Below are positions 23,964 to 40,559 of a DNA stretch of 64,000 bases, piece after piece. Below the pieces are notes generated by a model. The model was not told the origin of the DNA and searched no databases. It saw nothing but the letters and a program-made list of their open reading frames with translations. The translations under genes were made by a program, and so were the position numbers. Location: contig MVAQ01000054.1 in the NCBI GenBank assembly GCA_014825775.1, positions 41,610 to 105,609 on the forward strand, written 5' to 3'. Origin of the DNA: Krasilnikovozyma curviuscula. Taxonomy: Eukaryota > Basidiomycota > Tremellomycetes > Cystofilobasidiales > Mrakiaceae. How positions within the stretch are numbered: position 1 is the stretch's first letter; every line of letters begins with the position of its first letter.

Positions 23964-25171
23964 GAGACTACTCCTCTTAGTCGTCTGTTCCGTCTTCGAT
24001 TAGTTTCCGACGGAAGACGTGGTGTATATAGCGTTTGTAAATAGCTCTCACTGGTATCGCTCGGGTGGAACGTCGCCCCTTACATGCCTGCTTTTTGATG
24101 TGATGATTCATTTTGGTTTTTTAATATCTGAGCTCCTCGTTGAAAGATATCTCTTTGATGCTCATCTTTGAAACCGTTTAGAAATAAGATCCGCAACGCT
24201 AGTGTTAGCAGCAGCTCTGTGTAGCTAATCTCATCAATTAGGAGTAGCAGGGTTTCTCCCTGTAGCATCTCTATCTCATGTTATGTTCTTTTGATTTTTT
24301 GGGCTGTTAGAGAGATGATTGAATTGATGCGATACCATTGGTAGTAGGGGAAGAAACTGCGTCCTCAGCTGTAGAAATGTGGACATTAAGGTGATAGACT
24401 TTATCACTTTCAGTGCTTCAGATTTCGCAAAGCTCAATTGTGTCTGACGTTCTACATTTGGCATTTTCAGAAGGTTGAAGTTAGAATGAAATAAGTAAAC
24501 CTATAAAAATTTGCAAGGACAGGCCATCTCCACAAAACGAAGAAAATCACAACCACAGATGATTATGTATTTTCTCTTCGGCATCCTTGAAATATCTGTT
24601 GTAAAATACAACCCTTTAGGTATTTGCCGTTTGGGTCTAGAGAAGAAGGTGTACTTCGAAGAGAGGCAGCATTTACAGAGAGAGCTCTGTGTATCGAGCC
24701 GCTCCTCCACATTCATCCCTGATCTTTGCAACTGAGCATCGCGCAGAGCTACAGTTCTGCAGCGACTTTACTGTTCAATGACCTGATGAGCAGCTGCAAC
24801 AGCAATAATTGAGCTCTGTATCAGTTCTATCACACTCACATCAGTTAGGTCAGAGAGACTTGTGTTAAATCTCTTCAGTTTTTGTTGAATCGTTTTCAAA
24901 ATTTGAAAGAGATCGACCGCAAAGTGATTGCAAAACGAATTGGTTACTTATTCCAATCAATTCGTAGCCTGTCTTGGCGCCCTTGCCAAAGCCAGCTTGC
25001 ACGGTGGAAAAATAAAATGAGTCGCGTCGAGCAGCCTCGAGGCAAAAATTGGACGACGCGATTCCGCCAGGTCTCTCTTTCGCGCAGAACTTCAGAGTCA
25101 GCTTCTACATACGACCACAACCTCCCAACTTCCCCATATCTCCCCCCTTTCGAAGCTCTCCAGGGTCCAGG
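23964..25171. other. intergenic; RFA1 promoter and leader with upstream ATG
   Basis: About 1.2 kb. A TTGGCGCC element (about 24974-24981), resembling an E2F/MBF core, lies about 190 bp before the RFA1 start. An ATG at 25017 opens a different reading frame that overlaps the RFA1 start and runs to 25343. If it is in the transcript it would act as an overlapping upstream ORF. No gene is called in the remainder. Confidence 0.45.
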
Positions 25172-27981
25172 ATGTCTCTCTCGATGCTCACTCCAGATGC
25201 TGGTACCCTACTCTACTCTGATGACCCACCAGCTGGAGGAGGAGACTTTGCTCCCACAGTTCAGGTACTCAATATCAGAAAGATGGCCAATAACGTCCAG
25301 ATGGGGGCCGACAGATACAGGTTTGTGCCAAGTCTTACATTGAGCCTGCAGTGCGACGAGATTAGGACTGACCAAGCTGCCCTTTTTCTTGTCTCGTGTC
25401 TTAGATTGGTCCTTTCAGACGGCTCCTACTTCTTCCAGTCGATGCTGGCCACTCAGTTGAACAGCCATATCGAAGATGAATCAATCTCCAAAAATACTCT
25501 GCTCAGACTCGATAACTTTGCAATGAACGTTGTTGGAGAGAGAAAGTGAGTCGGTTCGCTTGACTGTTCTCCGTGGTCTTTGCTCGTCCCCGAAAGCCTG
25601 CGCCTTTGACATGCTATCCACCTCTTCATGGATGGAATATTTACTTTGAGGCTCATGCTTGCGTGATGGATATCGTGGTGCTCTTCGTCGAGTTTGCTGA
25701 CCAAACGTTTCCTATCCTCCCGCGCTCTACATAGAATCGTCATTGTCCTCGCCGTCACTGTAGTCCAACAAGGTGCCGATAAGCTAGGCTCACCAGTCAA
25801 TATTGAAACCAATCCACCTGCACCTGCAGCTCCGGCCGTAGCACCTACTATCACTGCCAAGGTAGAACCAAATGCTGGTGCTTCAGTTCCAGCTGCTCGC
25901 GTCGCGGCACCAGTCTCCAAAGGTGGATTCAACAAAGGCAAGACCGGAGGAAACAAGCCTAGTATCAGTGGTCCGTTGTATCCTATCGAAGGACTGAGTC
26001 CTTACCAGAACAAGTATGTACCTGAGCTGTCCTGTGTAGAATGTATCCTGACCGCTTCGCTTCGCAACAGATGGACAATTAAGGCTCGTGTCACCAATAA
26101 GTCTGAAATTAAGCACTGGTCCAACGCCCGAGGTGAAGGAAAGCTGTTCAGTGTTACTTTGATGGATGAGACGGTCAGTGAACAAGAAAACTCCTTCTTT
26201 CGAGCTCTCTATTGAACCCCGATCGCTTGACCTGAATAGGGTGAAATCAAAGCTACTGGATTTAATGATGCTGTGGATCGTTTCCATTCCTTGTTTGAAG
26301 AAGGAAAGGTTAGTCGCATCCATTTGACTAGGTCTTGGATTTACTCCTTTTCCCGCCGGCCTTTGCTCACGGCACACTTTTTCTAGGTTTACTTCGTCTC
26401 CAAAGCCCGAGTGAACATCGCCAAGAAGCAGTTCTCCAACGTCAACAACGAGTACGAGATCACCTTTGAAAACGGTACAGAAGTTGAATTGGTATGCTCG
26501 TTTTTACGGTTTGGAGGAAACAGTGACCTGAACTAACCTGCTTGCTTATCCCGTTCAATAAGTGTGAAGATGGTGGAGGAGTTCCTCAAATAAAGTTCAA
26601 CTTTGTAGAACTTTCTGAGTTGGAATCGCTCGAGAAGGACTCTGTTTGTGGTAAGATTAGACCACCAGTCATTGAACGAAACCCCGATTCTGATAATATT
26701 GTTGCATTGCCAACAAATCATAGATGTCATTGGAATCGTCAACAAAGTAGATGATCTTGTGTCCATCACAGCTAAAGCCACTCAGAAGCTTGTCTCAAAG
26801 CGTGACATCACCATCGTCGATAAATCTGAATTCCAGGTTCGATTGACTCTGTGGGGCAAAACCGCTGAGAACTTTGAAGCTAGCGGCGAGCCAATTTATG
26901 CCTTTAAGGGTGTCAAAGTTGGGGACTTTGGTGGTAGAACATTGAGTGTGAGCATGAGCAGCACGATGAGCCTGAATCCAGATATCCCCGAAGCTCACCT
27001 GTTGAGAGGATGGTAAGTGCACCCATCTTCTATGATTCAATTCAAAGGTCTACCCAAAGATTCAGGATCATGACTGACCAACTCCTTTGGTTGCGCCGCG
27101 TCTTCAGGTATGACAGCCAGAGCAACAAATCATTCAAGACTCACGCGAATACAAGTGGTAGTAGTGGTGGCGCAACTGGCCGAAAGGACTCCATGAAGAC
27201 TATAGTCCAGCTCAAAGACGAAATGATTGGGATGTCAGACAAAATGGAGTACTTCACCACTAAAGCGACCATCACGTACATCAAGTCAGAAAACCTTTAC
27301 TATCCTGCTTGTCCAGCTGAAGGATGTAACAAGAAGGTTACTGAAGAAGGTGACCAGTGGAGATGTGAGAAGTGTGACAAGTCCTACCCTGCTCCTCAAT
27401 ACCGGTGAGCGATTTATTTCTTGTGCTATCTGGACAGCTGATTTATATTGTTCCACAATTTTAGCTACATTGTCAACATGTCAGTTGCTGATTACACTGG
27501 TCAAGCATGGTTCACTGGTTTCAATGAGATTGGAGAAGCGTTGATTGGAAAGAGTGCCAACGAGATGTTCGAGCTGAAGGTTCGTTCGCATCTTTTCTGT
27601 CTATTCGAAAAATGCAACGGCAAATACTGATGTATTGCCTTTTCTATTAACAGGAACAAGATGAAAGCGAATACAACGCTGTTTTGTTGAAGGCACAAGG
27701 AAGGAGTTACAACTTCAATTGCTCAGCCAAGCAAGACACATTCAATGTCAGTTGCACACATCAGTCACTCTCACTGTTTGATGAAATTAATTCTTCTGCT
27801 GCTTTGTCTCCAGGACACAACAAGAGTCCGATATGGTATCAAGTCGGCCGGTGCACTGAACTTCGCGCAGGAAACACAAGCTTTGATGGAGAAAATCAAG
27901 GTAAGAATTCCATTCCTCCATTTACTGAAAAGGACAATGCCTTTCGTACTGAAACTCGCCCTGTAGCTTTTTGGAATTTAA
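25172..27981 (+). CDS. RFA1: replication protein A large subunit (RPA70/Rfa1)
   Basis: Thirteen exons: 25172-25320, 25405-25545, 25735-26013, 26071-26173, 26240-26308, 26387-26491, 26563-26650, 26724-27012, 27108-27404, 27465-27579, 27654-27746, 27814-27900, 27967-27981; 609 residues, the usual family length. The N-terminal OB fold ([23 protein letters not shown]) is followed by an Ala/Pro linker. DNA-binding OB folds A and B ([34 protein letters not shown]) come next, then the C-terminal OB fold with a zinc site CPAEGC ... WRCEKCDK near residues 470-495. Rfa1 binds single-stranded DNA with Rfa2 and Rfa3 in replication, repair and checkpoint signalling. The start was chosen at 25172 because it aligns with the usual ~20 residues before the first strand. 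The last exon codes only Leu-Phe-Gly-Ile and the stop. Confidence 0.95.
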
Positions 27982-28309
27982 CACAACCTGAACAAAAGCT
28001 ACCCAAGCCGACCTATAGATTTTTTGTATTCCTTTTTTATCCTTTATTTTTCTTTTGACTTCATGATCCATTGTCTTATCATTCTATGCATTTATTCACG
28101 CAACATCTTTTGTTATTTACCATGTCGTAAACCTTGAGAGGCGCATGACGCAGATCCGATCTCAGATTTGTGGGCACACGAGCAGCTTGAACTTTAATAC
28201 TTCAACCTTCAAAAACTTGGAAGAATGAACGTTTAGAGTATATTGAAAGGAGCTGTAATCTAGATACCTGAAGGCTTGAAGAAGAATCTGGGACCGTGGT
28301 GTGACTGCC
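27982..28309. other. short intergenic spacer
   Basis: 328 bp between RFA1 and the 5-phosphatase, same strand. It is T-rich just after RFA1, consistent with polyadenylation signals; no other feature is seen. Confidence 0.5.
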
Positions 28310-31300
28310 ATGTCGATATCCTCAGCCTCCCTCGCTGCGCTCTTTCGCCTGTTTCGACCCACAGAATACGTCAAGCTTCAACTTAGTGCCCTCCTTCCCG
28401 ATGTGGATGATCCTGATGAGTTGATAGGAAGGAAGAGGAGATTCATCTGCCTCGTTGGCAATGCAGAGCGTGGGGTGGAGGAAGGCTCGTGAGTTCGAAC
28501 TCGTTTCTGCTGTGCTAAACCATCAGGCACGGCACATCGTTGATGAGAACTTTTTTTTGTTGTTTCATAATTTAGAGTGTTTCTGCTGAAAAAATCTACC
28601 CCTTCCACCTACATTATCACTCATATCCTCCCCGTCACTCCGGCCTTTCAAGTATCTATCGCACAGTACCAAGCTGTTCAGCTACAGCTTGGCCAAACAG
28701 TCAGATCTTCTGGTAGCTCAGGTGCTGTTGGTGCTGGCTCTAAAGATGTTCAGTTTGCTGTCACGTTCAAGGCGGATGACAAGAGGAAGAGGGGCGAAGT
28801 GAAGGTGGTAGTCGAGTCCGTTAAAGATGTCGAGGACTTGTTGGCCGAAATCAAGAGATTGAAGTCGATCTTGTCAGATCTTCCGGCTAAAGGCGTGAAG
28901 TCTCATTCGTGGTCAGCAAGAACCCGTCTTTTGTCGTGTTTACACACCTCACTTACTTCAGCATCCTTTCTAGGCTTTCGTACTATCAAGTACAACCAGA
29001 AAATTTCAGCAACTCTAGTCGCATTACCAGGGAGAGTCTGTTCAAAAATACACCTTTCAACGTCAGCAAACCGCCAGATTTCTATCTCTCGGGTCTCGAA
29101 GCAGAGAATCCGTTCTCGTCAAAAGCGGTACGACGAAGTTGGGTGAGAAAGGATCTGACCAAGAAGAAGGATACCTTTTGCACCAAGTCATTACTCAAGA
29201 TCCACTGCGCGACTTTCAACGTAAACGATAAACTCCCACCATCAGACCCGCAACTCCTACAGTCAATGCTTGGACCACACTCAGATTCTGACATATTTGC
29301 TTTTGGATTCCAAGAGCTGGATCTTTCAACACTGTCGCTGGTTTCGCCAACCTCCGCTATTCGTAATACTGCTTGGACCAAAGCGCTGCTGTCTCTGCTG
29401 GGTGATGAATACGAATCACTCTCTTCAGTGCAGTTTGTGGGTGTACTCTTGATTCTTTTAGTAAAGAAATCGCTCATCAACGATGGATCAATTCACAAAG
29501 AGACTGGAATACAAACTCATGGTGTCCCGATAGGGCTCTTCGGTGTTGGAGGCAACAAAGCTGGTGTTGGGATACGGTAAGTCGATCTCTCTTCCCCTTT
29601 CCCTAAAATAAGAAATAAATTTCACAAATTCTCTTTCAGAGTTCAAATAAGAGACTCTGTCTTAGTCTTTGTGACTAGCCATTTGGCAGCGTTTGCCAAC
29701 ATGAAAGAAAAGAGGAATGAAGATTTTGAGGAAATCAGGAAGAGGCTGAAGTTCAACGTGGGTGTTCAGGAATTGAATGAGCCACCAGTTTGGGATCCGT
29801 TTGGCCTGACCGAAGAGGAAGATTATTGTGGAATTGAGGCGTCGGATGTTATTTTCTGGATGGGGGATCTGAACTGTCAGTCATGTTTACTAAAGCCGTT
29901 ATGAAGAGCCGTCACTCACCATCTTCCTCCAGATCGAATCGAGGAGTTAGATGATGATACAATCAAGTCGTTAGTGTCTTCACAAGAATACTCAAAAATT
30001 CTGGACAACGATCAGTTGAATATTGAAAGGACGGCGGAGAGAGCTTTCAAGGGCTACCAAGAAGGTCATATCAGCTTCCCGCCTACATTCAAATACGCTC
30101 ATGGAACCACAGACTTTGACTCAAAGTAAGTGCGCCTCCTCCTCATCAGGTGTATGACACTGTGTTAACACAATTGGCATCTCCGTTCTCCGCCAGACGA
30201 GCACCAGCTTACACAGATCGAATACTATGGAAAGCTGATGTATTGGAAGATATCTCTGTAATAGACTACCAGGCTTGTTTAGATATCATGATCAGTGATC
30301 GTGAGTACCTGACTATTAGTTGCCATCACATTCCGCACTGGCCCACATTGAGATTCCTTTCGTCTCTCAGACAAGCCCGTCACGAAGACATTCCAGACGA
30401 CAATCAGAACTGTCAACACAGATCAACTAGCTCAAGTCCACGCTCAATGTCTGCGGGATCTGGACATATTTGAGAACGAACACATGCCTGATCTCACCAT
30501 CTCCGAAACCTCGCTGGACTTTGGAGAAGTAACTTGGCAGCAACCTAGTTTCCGAACAATCAAATTGGCCAACAATCACCCTTCTGTTGCTAGTTTCTAC
30601 TTCAAACCTAAAATGGAAGGAGAGGCTGTCTTGAAACCTTGGGCTTGGTGTGTGCCGATGGAAGGGGTGCTGCTGCCTGGCGAGGAGATGACGGTATCGA
30701 TCTCTGTCCTGGTCGACGCACAGAGCTCTCCTGCTCTCAACACTGGTGAAGATAGCTTGGAAGGTGAGTGCAGCTGATTTCATTTCTTACTCACATTCGC
30801 GTTGTTGAGGAGGTATTTCTTTCATATGTAGACATCATCGTGTTGCATGTCAAAGGGGGGAAGGACATCTTCATGTCTATTTTTGGAAGGTACACACCGA
30901 CATGCTTTGGTAATACCTACACCACTCTTCTGCGGTTACCGCAGCCAATACGGAAGGTTCCACGAGATGATTTTTTAGGCTCTTTGATTCCAGTCGAGAG
31001 GTGTCTTTCAGTTGCCAGAGAGATTTTCAGGATCATTGATTGGCTTTCAAGTGATCCGGAGAAAATTGAAGATGGAGGTGATTTGAGTAGCAGGTTGGTT
31101 GAAGGATTGTTCGTGAGAGAAGGGGACGATGATCTTGTGGATTACATCCGAGAAGTGAGTTTTGTTCCCTACACGGGAGAGTGGTTTTAGATTGACGCTA
31201 TTGGTTTCTCTCCACCAGTGCTTAGACACAGGTGATGACTTTAAATTCGCAAAGCTGTCAGGATCTTTGGCTCCGCTGTCGATGGGTGAAACACTCTTGC

Positions 31301-31691
31301 AGCTTCTCGAGTCGATGGAACCTTGTGTGCCTGGTGAAGCACAACTTTCTTGCTGTGAAGCGAAGACGGTTGATGAAGCCTACGCAGCCTTTGACCTACT
31401 GCCAACTTATTCAGCCAACTGTGAGTCTTTGCGTTCCCATTGCGTTTCGGAAAGATTCATCTGATTGAATGAGCCTTTTCCCATCTTCAAGTATTGATCT
31501 ACCTCACATCTTTCCTGAAGACATACATAGACAGACTCGACCACAACAACAACGGCACCAACAAAGCCATTATGACATCTAAGATTGCCTTATCTTTCGC
31601 TAGTGTGTTATTGAGGTCGACGACGGGAACATCAACGCTGGTGACAAATGCTGGGAAGAAGTCATTTTTGCTGTTACTGTTATCATCTTAG
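28310..31691 (+). CDS. OCRL/INPP5B-type inositol polyphosphate 5-phosphatase
   Basis: Ten exons: 28310-28488, 28576-28911, 28974-29576, 29640-29875, 29933-30125, 30197-30300, 30371-30763, 30832-31154, 31219-31420, 31492-31691; about 922 residues. An N-terminal PH-like region precedes the 5-phosphatase domain. Catalytic motifs are visible: CATFNVND, VTSHLAAF, FWMGDLNYRI (near residue 450, split by an intron) and RAPAYTDRILW (near 517). An ASH domain follows (LTISETSLDFGEV), then a RhoGAP-like domain ending MTSKIALSFASVLLR. The order 5-phosphatase-ASH-RhoGAP is that of OCRL/INPP5B, which hydrolyse PI(4,5)P2 on endosomal and Golgi membranes. Ascomycete yeasts lack this architecture. The C-terminal end is uncertain: translation can stop at 31691 or be spliced into downstream frames (see findings). 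Confidence 0.92.
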
Positions 31692-32211
31692 CCAAGCTGG
31701 AGTAGAAGTTGTACGCATAACACGTTGGCTTGGAATTTACATCAGTGCGATGGGGAAAGTCACAGAGCAAAAAGCGACGACGTCTCGAACGGTTCATGGA
31801 CATCTTCTCTCCTCAAATCTCTTGCCTTCTCACATACATTCTTTCTCTCCCAATTTCATCTCATCTACAGAATCGCATCAGAAAATGGAGGAGATCTTCA
31901 TCGCACCGAGAAACCGTTACAGCAATTGCGCTGTCTCATCAGAGTGATTGCAGAGTGGCAAGGTGTGATGTAAACAAATCTGCAACAGATGACGAGCTGA
32001 AGGGTCCCAATGGAGCAAGGTATTCAACAATTAACCAGTAGACCTGATTTCTAGCCTGTGCCATCTTTGTTTAAGTGAAACCGGCGGGTCCGACTGTTTA
32101 CCGCCGTCGCCTCCCAAAACTTTTCCTTCGCACCGAGTTTCTCGAGTTGCCTATACGACCTTGTGGACCAAAAAACCGAGATCTGCTTTTGCCCCTGTTC
32201 CTATACCTTCA
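31692..32211. other. spacer that may hold the last 5-phosphatase exon
   Basis: 520 bp. A frame open to 32041 contains a basic SKKRRRLERFMDIF block reminiscent of the end of OCRL-type RhoGAP domains, reachable by a CACAG acceptor at 31764-31765. The remainder is the leader of the C1-THF synthase gene. Confidence 0.4.
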
Positions 32212-36414
<4,203 letters not shown>

Positions 36415-37677
36415 TCTCTCTGTACTCTCTATCTCCCACTGTTTGTTAATCTAGCATCGTGAGTCCACTTCCCCCCTCTCACAATTGGTTAGTTAAGCTC
36501 CAACTTAAAAGACCCTTTATTCCAAATCAAGGCCGCATCAACTGCATCTTCACACTTTCCGTTTCATTCTGTCCTCTTCAAATAATATATCACTGTCATC
36601 AACCGACGGTACTTTATGATACCCCAGCATGCTAGAATTTGGCTCCCCATAGTATAGAATTATAACTTTGTTATTCACCTTCAATTCAATCCAATCTAGA
36701 GAAAAATGGGCCGGCGGCTTGGTGGGGCGGAGAAAAGGTGGGAGAAAGATAGAATTGATTCCAGTGAACTGTAAAATTTATGGTTTCCGAGAAATGATGG
36801 CATTGGAGGTGCTAACCTACGCGAAGCCACCATTAGAAGATTCTGGAATTCCCTGCCAATAGATGCGGGTGTGTGATGAATATAACGGGTTTGTGGAGCA
36901 GTGAGAAAACCGCTGGGATAGAACAGAGGCGTTCATTCTCGCTAAGTTAGCGTTCAGCCTTGTGTTAACACCCTCTCAACGCCCTTTCCCCCCTCCCTGC
37001 GTGGGTTTTTAAGGTTCCAGGGTCTTTTTCAGACAATGTATGCTAGCAGAAGTAACTAAAAACCTCTCTATCTTCAATGTGCCAGAGGGCGTGCTTAAGG
37101 TCCTAGACCTCGTCCTGCGATACTTACATCCATATCCTGATCTCCTCCACCAAAGGTGCCGCGCGTCTTGCAATGGATAGCAAACTACGGGGGTGATTTT
37201 CCCTCTTTGCTCCGAGCCCAAGGTTTCGGGCACTCATTTTTCATGACGATCAGTTGTAACGACAAAAACGTGGCACGCCTCTCTTTTCGAGGAGAATTTA
37301 TAGAAGCAAGCAGACGCGACTCAGATTCTGGGGTGCGTCCGCTGTGACGCGCCCTTTCTTCTGCCACCACTCTACTGTTTAGTGCACTTTTAGTTACGCT
37401 CTCTTTTGATTTTTTGATTTTGAGCCCGCAACTGGGGATTATTCCGAGATCGTCTTTCTAGATCGACATCTCAGATGTGCGAAACAGCAAGATAGTCATC
37501 GCCGCTACCAAGCAGGCGAGATTGTGCCCGACGCGCGACATACCGTCGCGACTAGAGAGAAGATCGCAAAAGCTTGATTCTTATCATCACAATCATTTGT
37601 GTCGAGTAAATTGATCTTGCCCAAACCTAAACAGCTGATTGGCGACGGTGTGTGAAGCAGATAGCCCATCGACAAGA

Positions 37678-37683
37678 ACGCGT
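37678..37683 (+). promoter_or_regulatory. MBF-type MCB element (ACGCGT)
   Basis: A perfect ACGCGT within AACGCGTT, about 1.47 kb upstream of the cyclin ATG. It is palindromic. Function is inferred from the known Mbp1/Swi6 target site. Confidence 0.4.
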
Positions 37684-38066
37684 TGGGCAGAATGGGATTC
37701 AGATACTGTCACAGCGCTCACGACCGTAGACCATCAGCACTCTTCCATCACAATGCGCCATTCCTCGCCGCATGAACAAGGAGACATTCTCTGGCGTCTG
37801 ATGCGGTCATAATCACTGGTGCTGTGCCAGCCAGCCAATAAGAAAGCAGAACTGGATAACGGGTGCGCGCCTAATAGAGGGTTAAGTGACAGTGATTTAT
37901 TGCCAGGAACCCCCAAAGTGTGACAAGGTATCCGTTAGATCGATCGTCATCTAATTCTGCTGGCGTCTCTCTGGGGACCGATCAGGCGGCTTTTTGCGGC
38001 TCCCCAGTTGAGTTAGGTAACGAGCGCCTCACGCGAGTTACCCCCGTGTGACTGAGTGACGTGTAA

Positions 38067-38076
38067 CGAAACGCGT
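38067..38076 (+). promoter_or_regulatory. composite SCB/MCB-like site
   Basis: CGAAACGCGT joins a CGAAA core (SBF-like) to an ACGCGT hexamer (MBF), about 1.08 kb upstream of the cyclin ATG. Such sites drive G1/S genes in fungi; binding here is inferred. Confidence 0.45.
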
Positions 38077-38998
38077 CCTTGCGATCGCCTCTTCACATAT
38101 CGCAGAGGAATCACACACTGCAGTTGGTTGGATCAGCTAGAATGAAATGAGCTGGTGACAGAGGGTGGGTTGGCTTTCTTTCCCCTAAAGTTAGGCATTA
38201 GAAGCGATGCGATCATATGCCCTGACTCAATGCCGGCGGGCAGAGGGAGAAAGCACAGACCAGACATGGCCAGCAAACTCAAAGTTATCTTAGTCTGATC
38301 AGCCAGGGGTTTTCATCATGACGACTAGACGGTTGCTTTCGGGAGCGGAAAAGAAGGGTGTTTGCTTGGACGATGGAGTCTTAGGTTAGTGAAAGAGGAG
38401 GCAATTGTACCGTTATCATTTTAATAGCGCCATCGATAGTTGATGGTAGCAGTCGAATCAAAACGCTTATTGGCCAGTAGTCAGTTACTTTCCTGACGTA
38501 GTTTGATTGGGCGAGAGAGCAGTTACAACGCGGGGGCGACTCTAATTCATATGGCAACTAATTGCGCCCTGCCCAAACTACCTGTTGCTGTAGCCAAGCT
38601 GTGAGGGCAACAGACCATGATGTGACACAAAAGCACCCGAACGGAATGGCGCAAGGGAGGGCTGGAGAGGGCACCGATAGAGTTCAGGGCGGGTCAGCCG
38701 TCGCAGTGGACAGCAAGGAGGCAGCAGTGCTTGGAGAGGGAGAGGGCTGGCCAACGTGACAGGGCGAAGAGGGGCGAGGTATGTCACAGAACCCTGGAAT
38801 GACTTCGTGACATGGGGGTTTACATTTTGAGTTCTGCACAGAGGGGAGATTCCCCGGGGCGTGGCGCGCTTTTCATTAAAAAACGCCCTAGAGCGATTGT
38901 GCGAACCAGAAAAAAAGTTCTCGTCGCGCCGCTCAACGTGACCGGGCGACAGACACCTAGGACTTTATATACGACGAACTCCCAACCTTCTCTCCTTC

Positions 38999-39007
38999 TT
39001 ATATAAA
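38999..39007 (+). promoter_or_regulatory. TATA box of the cyclin gene
   Basis: TTATATAAA lies 150 bp before the ATG and is followed by a long C/T-rich leader with few purines, typical of a highly expressed fungal 5' UTR. A second TATATA lies ~35 bp further upstream. Confidence 0.55.
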
Positions 39008-39157
39008 CCCACTCTCCTTCTCAGTTCTCCATCTCTCTCTGTCTTATTTTACGTTCCTTCATCCTCTTTCCTCCATCACTTCTGCACCTGTCAACTTCAC
39101 TTGTCGCATCTTTCTCTCTGCCTTCTATCATCATCATCACCACCAGCACTATCAACG

Positions 39158-40559
39158 ATGCCTGCTCCTTCCTCTTCCTCCCACTACTACCCAGCGCCAG
39201 CTCCGTCTCTCGTGCCTGAGCACATGCCAAAGTTCAACCCAGCGTCTCTTCTCCCAGTGGGCAAGGACCAGTCTGGCCACCACTACAATGATCCTCTTCT
39301 CGTCAGGCTCTGCGAAGGCCCAGTGACCAAGGCCATGATTCGTGAGTATCACTCTCTATCCTCTCTCTTGCACTATGGTGCATGCGTTGTAGCCTCGCTT
39401 CTGCCACTTTTTTGACAATCGTTACTGATGGGCTTTTTTTTTTTGGTGCGTTGCATGCGCGCTACTAGAATTCGTGGCTAACAAGGCTACCTCCGTAATT
39501 AACTGCTCCCAGGCCACCCCATCCTCCAGCTACATCTCCCAAGACTCTGGTCTCCCATCCCCACCTATGACACCCTCCGGCGAGGACGAAGATTACGAGT
39601 GGGAAGCGGCCACCCCCAGACTGCCTTCGCTCGAGGTCTTCATCGCCGTTATTGCTGAGCAGTCCAACGTCCAGGCCCCAACGCTTCTCGTCACCATCAT
39701 CTTGCTCGAAAGACTTAGGGAACGTCTGCCAAAGGTTGCGAAGGGTATGCCGTGCACTAGACACCGCGTGTTCCTTGCAACTCTGATCTGCGCCGCCAAG
39801 TACCTGAACGACTCGTCACCAAAGAACAAGCACTGGGTGAGTGCTAGCTTTTCTCAAATACTTTCAAGCCATGTCCTTTATCTGACTCCATTTCGCTTTT
39901 TTCTTGTCTTCAGTGCCAGTATGCTCATCTCTTTTCTCAGCCAGAAATTAACCTGATGGAGAAGCAGCTGTTGTTCCTCTTGGATTACGACTTGAACATC
40001 ACTGAGGAAGAATGCCTGTATCGTAAGTCTCTCTTTCACAGTAGATTCCGAACTAGTTGGAGCCTAACTTTAATTTTGTCGCTCCGCAGACTTCGCCCCT
40101 TTCCTCCCAGCTTCGTCGCGAACGCGCGAGCCAGTCCACGAAGTTGCCGCCTTCATCCCACAACCACCATCGCCAATTTACTACGCCCCTCGCATGAACC
40201 GCTCCAACTCAGAGACATCTGTCAATTCTGTCGACTCCGAGGACTCGGAGGGCCCTCAAACGCCCCAAGACTTCTACCCATCTCCTCCTCGCTCCTCCGT
40301 CTCATCGTCGTCGTCGATTTCTTCGCGTTCATCACGATCCTCCCCACGTAAACGCCTGGATGAAGTTGCTTCTAGAATGGAACAAACCTCCCCCGTCAGG
40401 CTCTCTACCTCTGGCTCGCCCCGTTATTCACCTTCCTCCCTCGCTGCCTCCGGCAGCTTCCACAACGTGAGGAAGATGATGGGCATGATGTCGATTGCCA
40501 ACAAGTCGAAGCGAGGCCAGCAACCACACCACTCCCAATCTACGACAATTGTCCTGTGA
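39158..40559 (+). CDS. Pho85-type (Pcl1/2-like) cyclin
   Basis: Four exons: 39158-39341, 39469-39836, 39914-40022, 40090-40559; 376 residues. The cyclin core spans about residues 55-240: [35 protein letters not shown], then the diagnostic [17 protein letters not shown] and KNKHWCQYA, and the second-helix block [27 protein letters not shown]. This pattern identifies the Pho80-like cyclin family, Pcl1/2 branch, rather than mitotic cyclins. Partners are Pho85/CDK5-type kinases that promote G1 progression, polarity and nutrient responses. The C-terminal 120 residues are Ser-rich with many SP/TP sites and PEST-like stretches, consistent with regulated turnover. The long upstream region with MCB-like sites suggests G1/S-periodic transcription. 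Confidence 0.92.

Larger units (their letters stand above)
36415..39157. other. 2.7-kb upstream region of the Pcl cyclin gene
   Basis: This is the longest gap in the window. Open frames up to ~74 codons show no family signal. It carries two MBF-type ACGCGT hexamers and several other GCG-rich stretches, consistent with a large, cell-cycle-responsive promoter like those of G1 cyclins. A non-coding transcript cannot be excluded. Confidence 0.5.
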
